Source: Actinacidiphila cocklensis (GTDB lineage Bacteria; Actinomycetota; Actinomycetes; Streptomycetales; Streptomycetaceae). Taken from it: DNA of 64,000 nt. Position 1 is the stretch's first letter. Each line of letters begins with the position of its first letter. Location: NCBI RefSeq assembly GCF_907177275.1, contig NZ_CAJSLV010000048.1:62001-126000 (forward strand). Reading direction: 5' to 3'. Shown piece after piece: positions 37,155 through 46,730 of the stretch. The position numbers were made by a program, and so were the translations under genes. Under the pieces are notes generated by a model, which saw only the letters and a list, made by a program, of their open reading frames with translations, was not told the origin of the DNA and ran no database searches.

Positions 37155-38171
37155 ATGGAATCCGACACCCCGCAGATGCCGCTGGCCTCTTTCGACCTGC
37201 TGGACCAGCAGGTCGCCCAGGCGCTGCAGCTCGACGGGCGGGCGCCCTTCCGGCGGATCGGCGAGGTGCTCGGCGTCTCCGACCAGACCGTCGCCCGCCG
37301 CTACGCCCGGCTGCGGACCTCCGCGGGGCTGCGGGTGCTCGGGCTGAGCGACCCGCTGCGGATCGGGCTGACGCCGTGGTTCGTACGGGTGCGGTGCGCG
37401 CCCGACGCCGCCGCGTCGATCGGCGAGGCGCTGGCCCGGCGCACCGACACCCGCTGGGTGAGCCTGCTGTCCGGGGGGACGGAGATCAGCTGCCTCACCT
37501 ACGCCTCACGCCCCGGCACGGACGCCGACGCGCTGCTGCTGCAGAAGCTTCCGGCGACGCCGCGGGTGGTGCAGGTCACGGCGCACGCGCTGCTGCACGT
37601 CTTCTTCGGCCACGACCTCAGCCCGGTCAGCAGGACCGGGCCGCTGGCCCCCGACCAGATACGGGCGCTGCGCCCGCCGCCCGTCGCGGCGGACGGCGAG
37701 CCGGTCGTGCTGAACGCGGAGGACCGGCGGCTGTTCGGCGCGCTCACCCGCGACGGGCGGACCCCCGCGGCGGAACTCGCCGCGCTCACCGGCTGGTCCC
37801 AGACGACCGTACGGCGACGGATGGCGGAGCTGCGGGCGAGCGGCGCGCTCTACTACGACCTGGACTTCGGCCCCGGGGTCCTCGCGCCCGACATGCGGGC
37901 GGTGCTGCTGCTGGAGGTCGAGCCGGCCGAGCTCGCGGCGGCGGGGCGCGCGCTGGCCGCGCACGAGGAGGTGGCGTTCGCCGCCGCCACGACGGGGACG
38001 GCGAACGTGTACGCGGCGCTGCTGTGCCGCGACGCGAGGGCGCTCTACCGGTATCTCACCGGGCCGGTGGCGGCGATCGCCGGCGTCCGCCGGATGGAGA
38101 CCGCGCCGATCCATCGCACCTTGAAGGGGCCGAGCCCCTACCTCGACCCGGCGCGGGCCACCCGCTCCTGA
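37155..38171 (+). CDS. Lrp/AsnC-family regulator with duplicated HTH
   Basis: 338 residues, about twice a normal Lrp. Two HTH modules are visible: ALQLDGRAPFRRIGEVLGVS with DQTVARRYARL near the N-terminus, and ALTRDGRTPAAELAALTGWS with QTTVRRRMAEL near residue 200. Each is followed by a RAM-like alpha/beta segment. This double architecture is common in Streptomyces. It is divergent from the MFS exporter, which it probably controls. The leaderless start is supported by the -10-like box seven bases before the ATG. Confidence 0.88.
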   Translation: MESDTPQMPLASFDLLDQQVAQALQLDGRAPFRRIGEVLGVSDQTVARRYARLRTSAGLRVLGLSDPLRIGLTPWFVRVRCAPDAAASIGEALARRTDTRWVSLLSGGTEISCLTYASRPGTDADALLLQKLPATPRVVQVTAHALLHVFFGHDLSPVSRTGPLAPDQIRALRPPPVAADGEPVVLNAEDRRLFGALTRDGRTPAAELAALTGWSQTTVRRRMAELRASGALYYDLDFGPGVLAPDMRAVLLLEVEPAELAAAGRALAAHEEVAFAAATTGTANVYAALLCRDARALYRYLTGPVAAIAGVRRMETAPIHRTLKGPSPYLDPARATRS

Positions 38172-38172
38172 G

Positions 38173-39117
38173 CTAGAAGCCGAGCTTCCTGAGCTGCTTG
38201 GGGTCGCGCTGCCAGTCCTTGGCGACCTTCACGTGGAGGTCGAGGAAGACGGGGGTGCCCAGCAGCGCCTCGATCTGGTGGCGGGACTTGACGCCGACCT
38301 CCTTCAGGCGGGCGCCCTTGGGGCCGATGATGATGCCCTTCTGGGAGGGCCGCTCGATGTAGAGGTTCGCGTGGATGTCGAGCAGCGGGCGGTCGGCGGG
38401 GCGCCCCTCGCGGGGCAGCATCTCCTCGACGACCACCGCGATCGAGTGCGGCAGCTCGTCCCGTACCCCTTCGAGCGCCGCCTCGCGGATCAGCTCGGCC
38501 ACCATGATCTGCTCGGGCTCGTCGGTGAGGTCGCCCTCGGGGTAGAGGGCGGGTCCCTCGGGGAGCAGCGGGACGAGGAGGTCGGCGAGCAGGCCGACCT
38601 GCTCCCCAGCGACCGCGGAGACCGGCACGATCTCGGCCCATTCGAAGCCCAGGTCCCGGCCGAGCTTGTCGACCGCCAGCAGCTGCTGCGCGAGGGCCTT
38701 GGAGTCGACCAGGTCGGTCTTGGTGACGACCGCCACCTTCGGGGTCTTCCTGATCCCGGCCAGCTCGCGCGCGATGAACGTGTCGCCGGGGCCGAGCTTC
38801 TGGTCGGCGGGCAGGCAGAAGCCGATCACGTCGACCTCGGCCCAGGTGCTGCGCACCACGTCGTTGAGGCGTTCGCCGAGCAGGGTGCGGGGCTTGTGCA
38901 GCCCGGGGGTGTCGACCAGCACGAGCTGGGCCTCCGGGCGGTGGACGATGCCGCGCACGGTGTGCCGGGTCGTCTGCGGCCGGTTGGAGGTGATCGCCAC
39001 CTTCTGGCCGACCAGAGCGTTCGTGAGGGTGGACTTGCCCGCGTTGGGCCGGCCGACGAAGCAGGCGAAGCCGGATCTGTGCACGGGACCGGCTGCGGAG
39101 GGGGTACGAGCGCTCAT
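38173..39117 (-). CDS. era: GTPase Era
   Basis: 314-residue ribosome-assembly GTPase that binds 16S rRNA near its 3' end. G1 is GRPNAGKSTLTNAL, G3 is DTPGLHKPRTLL, G4 is TKTDLVDSK. The C-terminal KH domain has IERPSQKGIIIGPKGARLKE. The ATG at 39117 is preferred over 39126, because a GGGGAG sequence lies about ten bases upstream. Its 3' end is one base from the convergent Lrp-type gene. In many actinomycetes era lies close to phoH-ybeY-corC; here about 7 kb of other genes separate them. Confidence 0.94.
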   Translation of the reverse strand: MSARTPSAAGPVHRSGFACFVGRPNAGKSTLTNALVGQKVAITSNRPQTTRHTVRGIVHRPEAQLVLVDTPGLHKPRTLLGERLNDVVRSTWAEVDVIGFCLPADQKLGPGDTFIARELAGIRKTPKVAVVTKTDLVDSKALAQQLLAVDKLGRDLGFEWAEIVPVSAVAGEQVGLLADLLVPLLPEGPALYPEGDLTDEPEQIMVAELIREAALEGVRDELPHSIAVVVEEMLPREGRPADRPLLDIHANLYIERPSQKGIIIGPKGARLKEVGVKSRHQIEALLGTPVFLDLHVKVAKDWQRDPKQLRKLGF

Positions 39118-39198
39118 GTGCTTCATTCTCCCCGATCGCGGAGGTGTCCGTGGACGGCGGGCGGCGCGGCGCCGGCCGCGCCCTGCGGTGAGTATGCC

Positions 39199-39232
39199 GA
39201 AACGCCCACGCAACACGAAACACCGCGGAAAC
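39199..39232. promoter_or_regulatory. Two GlnR-box-like sites upstream of amtB
   Basis: GAAAC-N6-GCAAC (39199-39214) and GAAAC-N6-GAAAC (39217-39232). The Streptomyces GlnR box is gTnAC-N6-GaAAC; the second pentamer of the second site is perfect and the others each differ by one or two bases. The location before amtB-glnK, a classic GlnR target, supports the reading. Confidence 0.5.
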
Positions 39233-39253
39233 ACGCTTGCCCACGTACGGTAA

Positions 39254-40969
<1,716 letters not shown>

Positions 40970-40971
40970 GG

Positions 40972-41337
40972 TCAGCCGGCGGTGACGGTGCCGCGGACCG
41001 ACCCATCGGGTCCTGCCACGATCACCGGTACGGACGGCCCCCCGAGGTCGCGCACCGCGGCCCGGTCGGCGTCGGCGGCGGCCCCGGCGGCCGTGACCAC
41101 CACGGCCGCCTCCAGCGACTGCGCACCGCTGGCCACCGCCATCGCGACCGCGGTCTGCAGCGCGCTGAGCCGCAGCGACTCCAGCGCGACCGTGCCGGCC
41201 ACGTACGTCCTGCCGGTCTCGTCGCGTACGGCGGCGCCCTCGGGCACTCCGTTGCGCGCCCGGGCGGACCTGGCCAGGGTCACGAGCTTGCGGTCTTCCG
41301 GGTCCGGCAGGTCGGTGGCCGGCTGCTGATCGGTCAT
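40972..41337 (-). CDS. Degenerate cytidine deaminase-like protein
   Basis: 121 residues with the cytidine-deaminase fold signature LVTLARSARARNGVPEGAAV, RDETGRTYVAGTVALESLRL, SALQTAVAMAVASGA. The zinc-site motifs (C/H-A-E and P-C-X-X-C) are absent: SAL stands where CAE is expected and no cysteine is present at all. It is therefore unlikely to be an active deaminase. ATG 41337 gives MTDQQPATDLPDPEDRKLVT. The conserved remainder suggests a retained, non-catalytic role, unknown. Confidence 0.8.
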   Translation of the reverse strand: MTDQQPATDLPDPEDRKLVTLARSARARNGVPEGAAVRDETGRTYVAGTVALESLRLSALQTAVAMAVASGAQSLEAAVVVTAAGAAADADRAAVRDLGGPSVPVIVAGPDGSVRGTVTAG

Positions 41338-41448
41338 AGGCGCGATCATAGGGCTTACCGGCGGACGTAGCTCTCCGTGTCCGAACATGCGCATTCGGCG
41401 ACGGGCGCCTAGCCTGGCGGGGCAGTGTGTCCGTTAGAGGTGATCCGC

Positions 41449-41643
41449 ATGCTTCTGCACATGCCCTTCGTCATCGCGCTCGCGGCCGTCACGATCTTCC
41501 TGAAACGCACGAGCGCCCTCAAACCCAGCCACGCCTTCGCCTGCGGGGCCTTCGGCTTCTACCTGGCCGACACCAGCCTGGCCGGCTCGATCCACGCGGC
41601 GAGCGCCAACCTGCTCGGCATGCTCGGCACCCTCGGCGTCTGA
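41449..41643 (+). CDS. Small conserved membrane protein
   Basis: 64 residues: MLLHMPFVIALAAVTIFLKR, then a polar linker KPSHAFACGAFGFYLADTSL and a C-terminal hydrophobic segment ending LGMLGTLGV. Two membrane helices are likely. A GAGG ribosome binding site lies eight bases before the ATG; a GTG at 41425 is also in frame. Similar short proteins occur singly in Streptomyces. Function unknown. Confidence 0.65.
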   Translation: MLLHMPFVIALAAVTIFLKRTSALKPSHAFACGAFGFYLADTSLAGSIHAASANLLGMLGTLGV

Positions 41644-41682
41644 CCCCGGCCAGCCGCACCTCCGGGCACCACGCCCGGGCCC

Positions 41683-42612
41683 TCAACCGGTGGCGTCGCG
41701 CGGGACCGACTCCGCGAAGGCGACCATCAGGCGGTAGTACGTCGCACGGTCAGGGTTGGGAAACCGCACGTTGTGGCGGTGGTACCGGTGGAAGGCGATG
41801 ATGACCGCCGCGTGGACGATCTCGACCGGCAGTTCCGCCCTGTCCTCCGCCGTCAGCGGCCGCAGGCTGTTGTAGCCATGGAGGAGAAGTCGGAGCCGCT
41901 CGGTGGACAGGTGCCCCGCTGCGTCCTGGCAGAGCCCGACGGCCGCCATGCCCAAGTCGAGCAACGGGTCGTCGAGGGAGGCGGTCTCCCAGTCGATGAC
42001 GGACAGCCGCCGGTCGGGGCGCACGATGAGGTTGTCCGCGAAAAGGTCGCCGTGGATCGCGGTGTGCGGCCGCCGGTGTCCGGCTTCGTGGCGGCCGATC
42101 TCGGCCAACCGCCCATCCAGCCAGGCGGCGAAATCCCGGTCGGGGAAGTCCCCGGCCGCGGCACGGTGTTCCGCGGACAGGCGGCGCGTACCGACCGGCA
42201 GGTCAAGGCCTTCCGGGACCAGGCCGTGCAGCGTCGCGAGGAGCTCTCCGGCAGCCGGGAGCAGCGCGCTCGGCAGCGGGTCCTCGACCTCACCGGCGAT
42301 GTGGTCCTTCAGGAGAAACGGCCGGTCCCCGACGAGGGTGACGTCCTCGCCGTCCCTGTTGGCCACCACCTGCGCCGTGGGCAGGCCGAGGCGGGCGAAG
42401 CCCCTGGTGACCCCTGCCAGATGCCGGGCACTGGCCGCGTCGTGGTTGTCCAGGGCGCTGAGCACATAGGCACGGCCGTCATGCGGGGTGTCCAACCGGA
42501 AGCTGGAGTTCGCCGCTCCGCCTTTCATGGGCTGCGCGACAGGCTCCCGCAGCCCGTACCTGGCGGCAAGGGCGGGCAGGTCGAGATCGTCGAGGGCGGT
42601 GTAGGTGGCCAC
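41683..42612 (-). CDS. Phosphotransferase, homoserine kinase/choline kinase-like (APH fold)
   Basis: 309-residue kinase of the aminoglycoside-phosphotransferase fold. The glycine-rich start is PMKGGAANSSFRLDT. The catalytic loop is HTAIHGDLFADNLIV and the metal-binding motif is SVIDWETASLDDPLLDLGM. This pattern is closest to type II homoserine kinase (ThrB-like) and choline kinase-type proteins; the substrate is not identifiable. The GTG at 42612 (VATYTALDDLDLPALAARYG) is chosen; the longer frame is low-complexity. It lies downstream of the STAND NTPase on the same strand (49 bp). Confidence 0.8.
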   Translation of the reverse strand: MATYTALDDLDLPALAARYGLREPVAQPMKGGAANSSFRLDTPHDGRAYVLSALDNHDAASARHLAGVTRGFARLGLPTAQVVANRDGEDVTLVGDRPFLLKDHIAGEVEDPLPSALLPAAGELLATLHGLVPEGLDLPVGTRRLSAEHRAAAGDFPDRDFAAWLDGRLAEIGRHEAGHRRPHTAIHGDLFADNLIVRPDRRLSVIDWETASLDDPLLDLGMAAVGLCQDAAGHLSTERLRLLLHGYNSLRPLTAEDRAELPVEIVHAAVIIAFHRYHRHNVRFPNPDRATYYRLMVAFAESVPRDATG

Positions 42613-42661
42613 GGCTGCACCGTAGCGTCCGGCCGCGACGGCGGAGGGGCAACCGGCCTTT

Positions 42662-45298
42662 TCAGCGGCCTCCGAGGGCGGCTCGGCGGTCCGCGGCGAT
42701 GGCCGCCCAGCGTGCGGCCGTCGCCGGAGTGCCGTCGATCCAGCTGGCCCTGGGGAGATCGCGCGGGGGCTCGCTGCCGTCGAAGAAGTGGGAGATCTCC
42801 AGGAGGTAGGCGAATTCAGCGCCGTTGACGCAGTTGCGCAGCCGGACACGGGCGGCGTCGAGGGCCGGCTGGTCGGCGCGGACGGCGTGGTGGAAGCAGA
42901 CGGCGAGACGGGCGTAGGCGACCGACGAGGAGAGGCCGCTGGCCTGGGCGTCGGCTTCGACCTCGGCTGCCCGCGCGGGCAGGTCGGGAGCGGTCCCCGC
43001 GTCCCTGAGCAGAGCGGCGTTCCTGGTCTGGATCTCGGCCCAGCGGATGTGGGCGCTCTGCAGGAGGTGCTCCGCGAGCTGAATCTGCTGGTCGGCGCGT
43101 GACCTGTCCTGGAAGGCGGCGGCGAAGGCCAGGCAGGCCCTGCTCAACGCGGCCTCCCCATCGCTCGATTCGGCCTCCGCCTCGCGGCAGGCGTCGTCGT
43201 AGGCGGAGCAGGCCAGGGCGATGCTGCCCTGGGTCCACCACAGATCGCCGAGGGTGCGGTGGCGGCGGCTGTCGCTACCGAGCCGTTCGGTGGCGGACAG
43301 CACGGCGGGGAAGTCACCGAGGCGGCGGCCGAGGTGGACGAGCCCGCGGGCGGCGTCCGCCGCCAGGGGGCTGTCCCCTGCGGCAACCCGCTGCATGCCG
43401 GCCGTCGACTCCTGCGCGCGACCCAGATCACGCTGGCATTCGGCGAGGTAATAGCGGGCGAGGTCCTGCGCGGACGGCGGCAGGAGCCCGCTGTCGAGAA
43501 CCGCGGTGAGTTCGTCGACGACTTCCTGCCGGTGGACGCGCTGGCGGCGCGCGACCGCGCTGAGAGTGGCCGCGAGCGCGGACGCCGGGCCGGCCTGCGC
43601 GCCCGGCGGCAGTTCCACGGGCTCCCAGACGAAGTCGGCGACGTAGCGGTACGCCGCGTCCACCAGCCATCCGAGCTCCAACCCGTGGTCCCGGGCCAGC
43701 CGCAGCCCCTGGTTGAGGCACGCCAGCAGCCGGGGCCGGTCCTCGCCGGGGTGAGGTAGTTCCGCGCCCAGCGCGTCGAGTGCGCGCTGCGCCGCCCGAT
43801 GCCAGTCCGCCGGGGACCAGCGGTCGTCGGCGGTCGCGTCGGCGTCGTGGACTGCTTCACGGATCAGGTTGTGCAGGTGGTACGGCCAGGGCGCCGCAGG
43901 GTCGGAGTCGATGAACGGCCGCTCGACCAGTTGCAGTGCGGGTGCGTCCTGCGCCAGGCCGGAGGCGGCCGTCGCCAGGTCGACCGAGAACGAGTCGAAG
44001 AGGCTGACCGTACGGAGCACCTGGCGCTCGGCCGCGGACAGATCGCGGAAGGTACGGGCCACCAGTGCGGGGAAGTCGTAGTGGAATTCGCCCGCCTCGG
44101 GCTGATGTCCGGTGCGCTGGTAGAGGTCGAGATAGCGCATGACCGCCAGGTCGAGGTACAGCGGCAGTCCGTGGGAGCGCCGGACGATCTCGTGGCGGGT
44201 GTCCGCGGCCATCAGCGGCTGCCCGTCCCGGGTGAGGCGCCTGCACAGGTAGTGCTCGCAGTCCTGCGCGGAGAGGTAGCCGACCCGGTGCTGGCGGGGC
44301 TCCGCGGTGGCGCCGGGAGCGAGCTGCGGCCACGCGGACGGCCCGACCCAGTCGAGTTGGCCGTCGAGGCGTTCGTCGTCCCACTGGAGGCGGTTGCGGC
44401 CGGTGACGACGAAGAGCGCGTTGGGCATCAGCCAGGCGACGCGCTGGATCAGCCGCTCCAGCTCACGGTGGGTGCGGTCCCCCACATCCTCGAAGGTGTC
44501 GAGCAGCACCACCGGTGTGCCCGACCGGTCGGCGGGGAGTTGGGCGAGATCCCAGGCCAGCAGGTGGGCGTAGTACGAGAGCGCGTCCGGGTCGGCGTCG
44601 GCCTCCAGCAGATCCGCGAGGCGGGCGCAGCCGGCCAGTGCCCGTACGCTCTGCCGGTGCTCCCGCAGCGAGCCGACCACCGAGCGCAGGCTCTGGCCGA
44701 CGAGTGCGCCGAGCGTGCCCGGCAAGGCGACGGCCTGCGCGATGTCCCCCAGCACGGACTGGACCTGCTCAGGCAGGGACACCGCGGTGGCGAACCGGCG
44801 AAGGAAGCCGTGGCGGCGCAGATACGCCTCCAGCGGGTCGCCGGGGTGGTTCACGTCCCAGTAGCGCCGCAGTGCCAGGTCGAACGCGGGCATCGGGCGC
44901 CCCAGACGCCCGGCCGTCAGCCGCAGCGCCAGCAGGATGTCCTCGAAGCCCAGGCCGGACTGCCGGGAGAGGTCGATCCGCACCGGGAGTAAGCGGCCCA
45001 CCCCGTCAGGGACCGGCGTCCACTGTGCGGTGCTCGGCCCGTCCGCCGACAGGTGCTCTTCCAGGTGCCGGGAGAAGGTGGACTTGCCGATGCCGCCGAC
45101 GCCGTAGAAGACCAGCACGTTGCGGCGCGGGCTCTCGAAGTCCGCCACTTCGAAACCGGGTTGGCGGATCGCGGCAGCATGCGCGGCCAGGCTGCGCGCC
45201 ACCGCACCCCACTCGTCCCTGCGGTCCGCGAAGACGTCCTCGGCGGTCAGGTCCTGCTGGTTGGAGCGGAAGAGCGAGCGGAGATCCGACCGGGGCAA
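42662..45298 (-). CDS. STAND-type NTPase with C-terminal helical repeats
   Basis: 878 residues from a TTG at 45298 with an AAGGG sequence seven bases upstream. The P-loop NTPase core has Walker A GVGGIGKST (66-74) and Walker B VVLLDTFED (263-271), with NALFVVTGRNRLQW as the sensor strand. A winged-helix-like region follows, and then about 350 residues of TPR-like helical repeats (ALDALGAELPHPGEDRPRLL, STAGMQRVAAGDSPLAADAA). No effector enzyme domain is recognised, so it may signal through partners. It follows an Scr1-type HTH/DUF397 gene pair on the same strand. A regulatory or defence role is possible; neither is shown. Confidence 0.78.
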   Translation of the reverse strand: MPRSDLRSLFRSNQQDLTAEDVFADRRDEWGAVARSLAAHAAAIRQPGFEVADFESPRRNVLVFYGVGGIGKSTFSRHLEEHLSADGPSTAQWTPVPDGVGRLLPVRIDLSRQSGLGFEDILLALRLTAGRLGRPMPAFDLALRRYWDVNHPGDPLEAYLRRHGFLRRFATAVSLPEQVQSVLGDIAQAVALPGTLGALVGQSLRSVVGSLREHRQSVRALAGCARLADLLEADADPDALSYYAHLLAWDLAQLPADRSGTPVVLLDTFEDVGDRTHRELERLIQRVAWLMPNALFVVTGRNRLQWDDERLDGQLDWVGPSAWPQLAPGATAEPRQHRVGYLSAQDCEHYLCRRLTRDGQPLMAADTRHEIVRRSHGLPLYLDLAVMRYLDLYQRTGHQPEAGEFHYDFPALVARTFRDLSAAERQVLRTVSLFDSFSVDLATAASGLAQDAPALQLVERPFIDSDPAAPWPYHLHNLIREAVHDADATADDRWSPADWHRAAQRALDALGAELPHPGEDRPRLLACLNQGLRLARDHGLELGWLVDAAYRYVADFVWEPVELPPGAQAGPASALAATLSAVARRQRVHRQEVVDELTAVLDSGLLPPSAQDLARYYLAECQRDLGRAQESTAGMQRVAAGDSPLAADAARGLVHLGRRLGDFPAVLSATERLGSDSRRHRTLGDLWWTQGSIALACSAYDDACREAEAESSDGEAALSRACLAFAAAFQDRSRADQQIQLAEHLLQSAHIRWAEIQTRNAALLRDAGTAPDLPARAAEVEADAQASGLSSSVAYARLAVCFHHAVRADQPALDAARVRLRNCVNGAEFAYLLEISHFFDGSEPPRDLPRASWIDGTPATAARWAAIAADRRAALGGR

Positions 45299-45416
45299 CG
45301 GGCTTCCCTTCGAGGCGGCGGCTGACCGTGCACGGCTGCGCACTGTCAGTTTACGAGCCCGCTGCCTGCGGCATGGGCTCGTGCCGACCCGGCGTCCGGA
45401 TCTCGATGGTGCGGGT

Positions 45417-45665
45417 CTATGCGTGCTCCGCCGCGTAGGCGAGGAAGGACGCCCACTCGGCCGGGCCGAAGGCGAGGTGGGGGCCGTCCGGGTCCTTGGA
45501 GTCGCGGACGTGGACGGTGCCGGGGCAGGCGGCGACCTCGACGCAGTTGTCACCCTGGGAACCGCTGTAGCTGGACTTCCGCCAGGAGACGGCGACTTCG
45601 ACGCAGTCGCCTTCACTGCCGCTGCTGTGGCTGCTCTTGAACCAGACCAGGTCTGACGTGCTCAT
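45417..45665 (-). CDS. DUF397 protein with duplicated N-terminal motif
   Basis: 82 residues. The DUF397 signature occurs twice at the start: VWFKSSHSSGSEGDCVEVAV and SWRKSSYSGSQGDNCVEVAA. The usual second half follows once (VHVRDSKDPDGPHLAFGPAE, WASFLAYA). It overlaps the Scr1-type HTH gene by ATGA, a pairing repeated many times in Streptomyces genomes, where the DUF397 protein is thought to act as antagonist or partner of the HTH protein. Confidence 0.88.
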   Translation of the reverse strand: MSTSDLVWFKSSHSSGSEGDCVEVAVSWRKSSYSGSQGDNCVEVAACPGTVHVRDSKDPDGPHLAFGPAEWASFLAYAAEHA

Positions 45666-46516
45666 AGCGCTCCTCGCATTCGCTCCAGCAGCTTCCTGGA
45701 GTCCTCGGGGGTGAGAGCCTGCGAGCGCAGTTTTGCATACCGCCGTTGAAGGATGCTGATCGATTTCGGGTCGGAGATGAGGCGGCCGTTCTCCTGCCCC
45801 TCGGAGTAGCCGAACCACCGGTTCTCCGGGGTCTCCAGCAGTGCGATCGGCCCGTCCAGGCCGGCGTGCACGGGCTGGACCAGCGGCATGACCTGGACCT
45901 CGACATTCCAGTGCCGGTCGACCACCGCGAGCAGGCGGTCGAGCTGCTCCCGGGTGATCTCCGCACCGCCGGTGCGGCGTTCCAGCACGGCCTGCTCGAC
46001 GATGAAGCTGAAGGCGCAGGGCGGTTCGCGGTCCGTGGAGAGCAACTGCTGGCGCTCCAGGCGGGCGTTGACGCGCTGGTCCACGGCCGCCTCGACCGCG
46101 AGCGGCGGCACGCTCATGGACACCGCGCGGGCGTAGCTTTCCGTCTGCAACAGCCCCGGCACCACCCGGCACTCGTACGTGCACAGGCTGATCGCCAGCG
46201 CCTCCTGCCTGGCCCACTGCCGGAACCAGACCGCGAGTCCCGGCTGCCGCGCGACCTGCTTGATCGCCCTGCGGAGCACCCCGGTACCGCCGAGCACGGG
46301 TTCCGCGCGCTCGACGAAATCCTCGTCCGGCATCCTGCGGCCCAGTTCGATCGAGGCCACCGTGTGCTTGGAGAACCGCACCAGCTCGCCGAACTCCTCC
46401 CTGCTGAGCCCCTGGTGCTCGCGCAGCGCGTGCACCATCGCACCGAACGTCCGCAGGCTGTCCGACGCCTCGGGCTCCCCGCCCGTCCCGCCGCCACCGT
46501 TCGCCCCTTCGACCAT
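45662..46516 (-). CDS. Scr1-type HTH regulator (XRE HTH plus DUF5753)
   Basis: 284 residues. The HTH is at about 22-75 (MVHALREHQGLSREEFGELV, RFSKHTVASIELGRRMPDED). The DUF5753 domain follows (WFRQWARQEALAISLCTYEC, VVPGLLQTESYARAVSMSVP), ending LRSQALTPEDSRKLLERMRG. ATG 46516 has GGAGG eight bases before it. It is coupled to the DUF397 gene by a four-base overlap. Homologues such as Scr1/WhiJ act in developmental or stress regulation; the target here is unknown. Confidence 0.9.
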   Translation of the reverse strand: MVEGANGGGGTGGEPEASDSLRTFGAMVHALREHQGLSREEFGELVRFSKHTVASIELGRRMPDEDFVERAEPVLGGTGVLRRAIKQVARQPGLAVWFRQWARQEALAISLCTYECRVVPGLLQTESYARAVSMSVPPLAVEAAVDQRVNARLERQQLLSTDREPPCAFSFIVEQAVLERRTGGAEITREQLDRLLAVVDRHWNVEVQVMPLVQPVHAGLDGPIALLETPENRWFGYSEGQENGRLISDPKSISILQRRYAKLRSQALTPEDSRKLLERMRGAL

Positions 46517-46730
46517 CCCGGCCACCTCCCCAACGCAGAGTGATCCGTGCCACACGCACGAACGCCCAGCGTCACAGCCGGTGACGCGTACCGTCCACCC
46601 TTCGCGTACGTACGCTGACGCAGCGTACGTGGCCCCGCGCTACCTAAAGAAACGTGGAACAACCGGAGGGGGCCGTCGATCACGCGGAGCCATGCCATGG
46701 ACTGCTTCGGCTACGAACCGGAAGTGCCGC

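Noticed and set aside
35750-38176. Plus-strand open frame of 808 codons across the MFS and Lrp-type genes
   Set aside because: Antisense to the MFS gene and out of frame with the Lrp-type gene; no recognisable protein features.
45417-46559. DUF397 and the upstream region read as one 380-residue protein
   Set aside because: The upstream part is the wrong frame of the Scr1-type HTH gene; the ATG at 45665 with an ATGA overlap gives the normal separate DUF397 protein.
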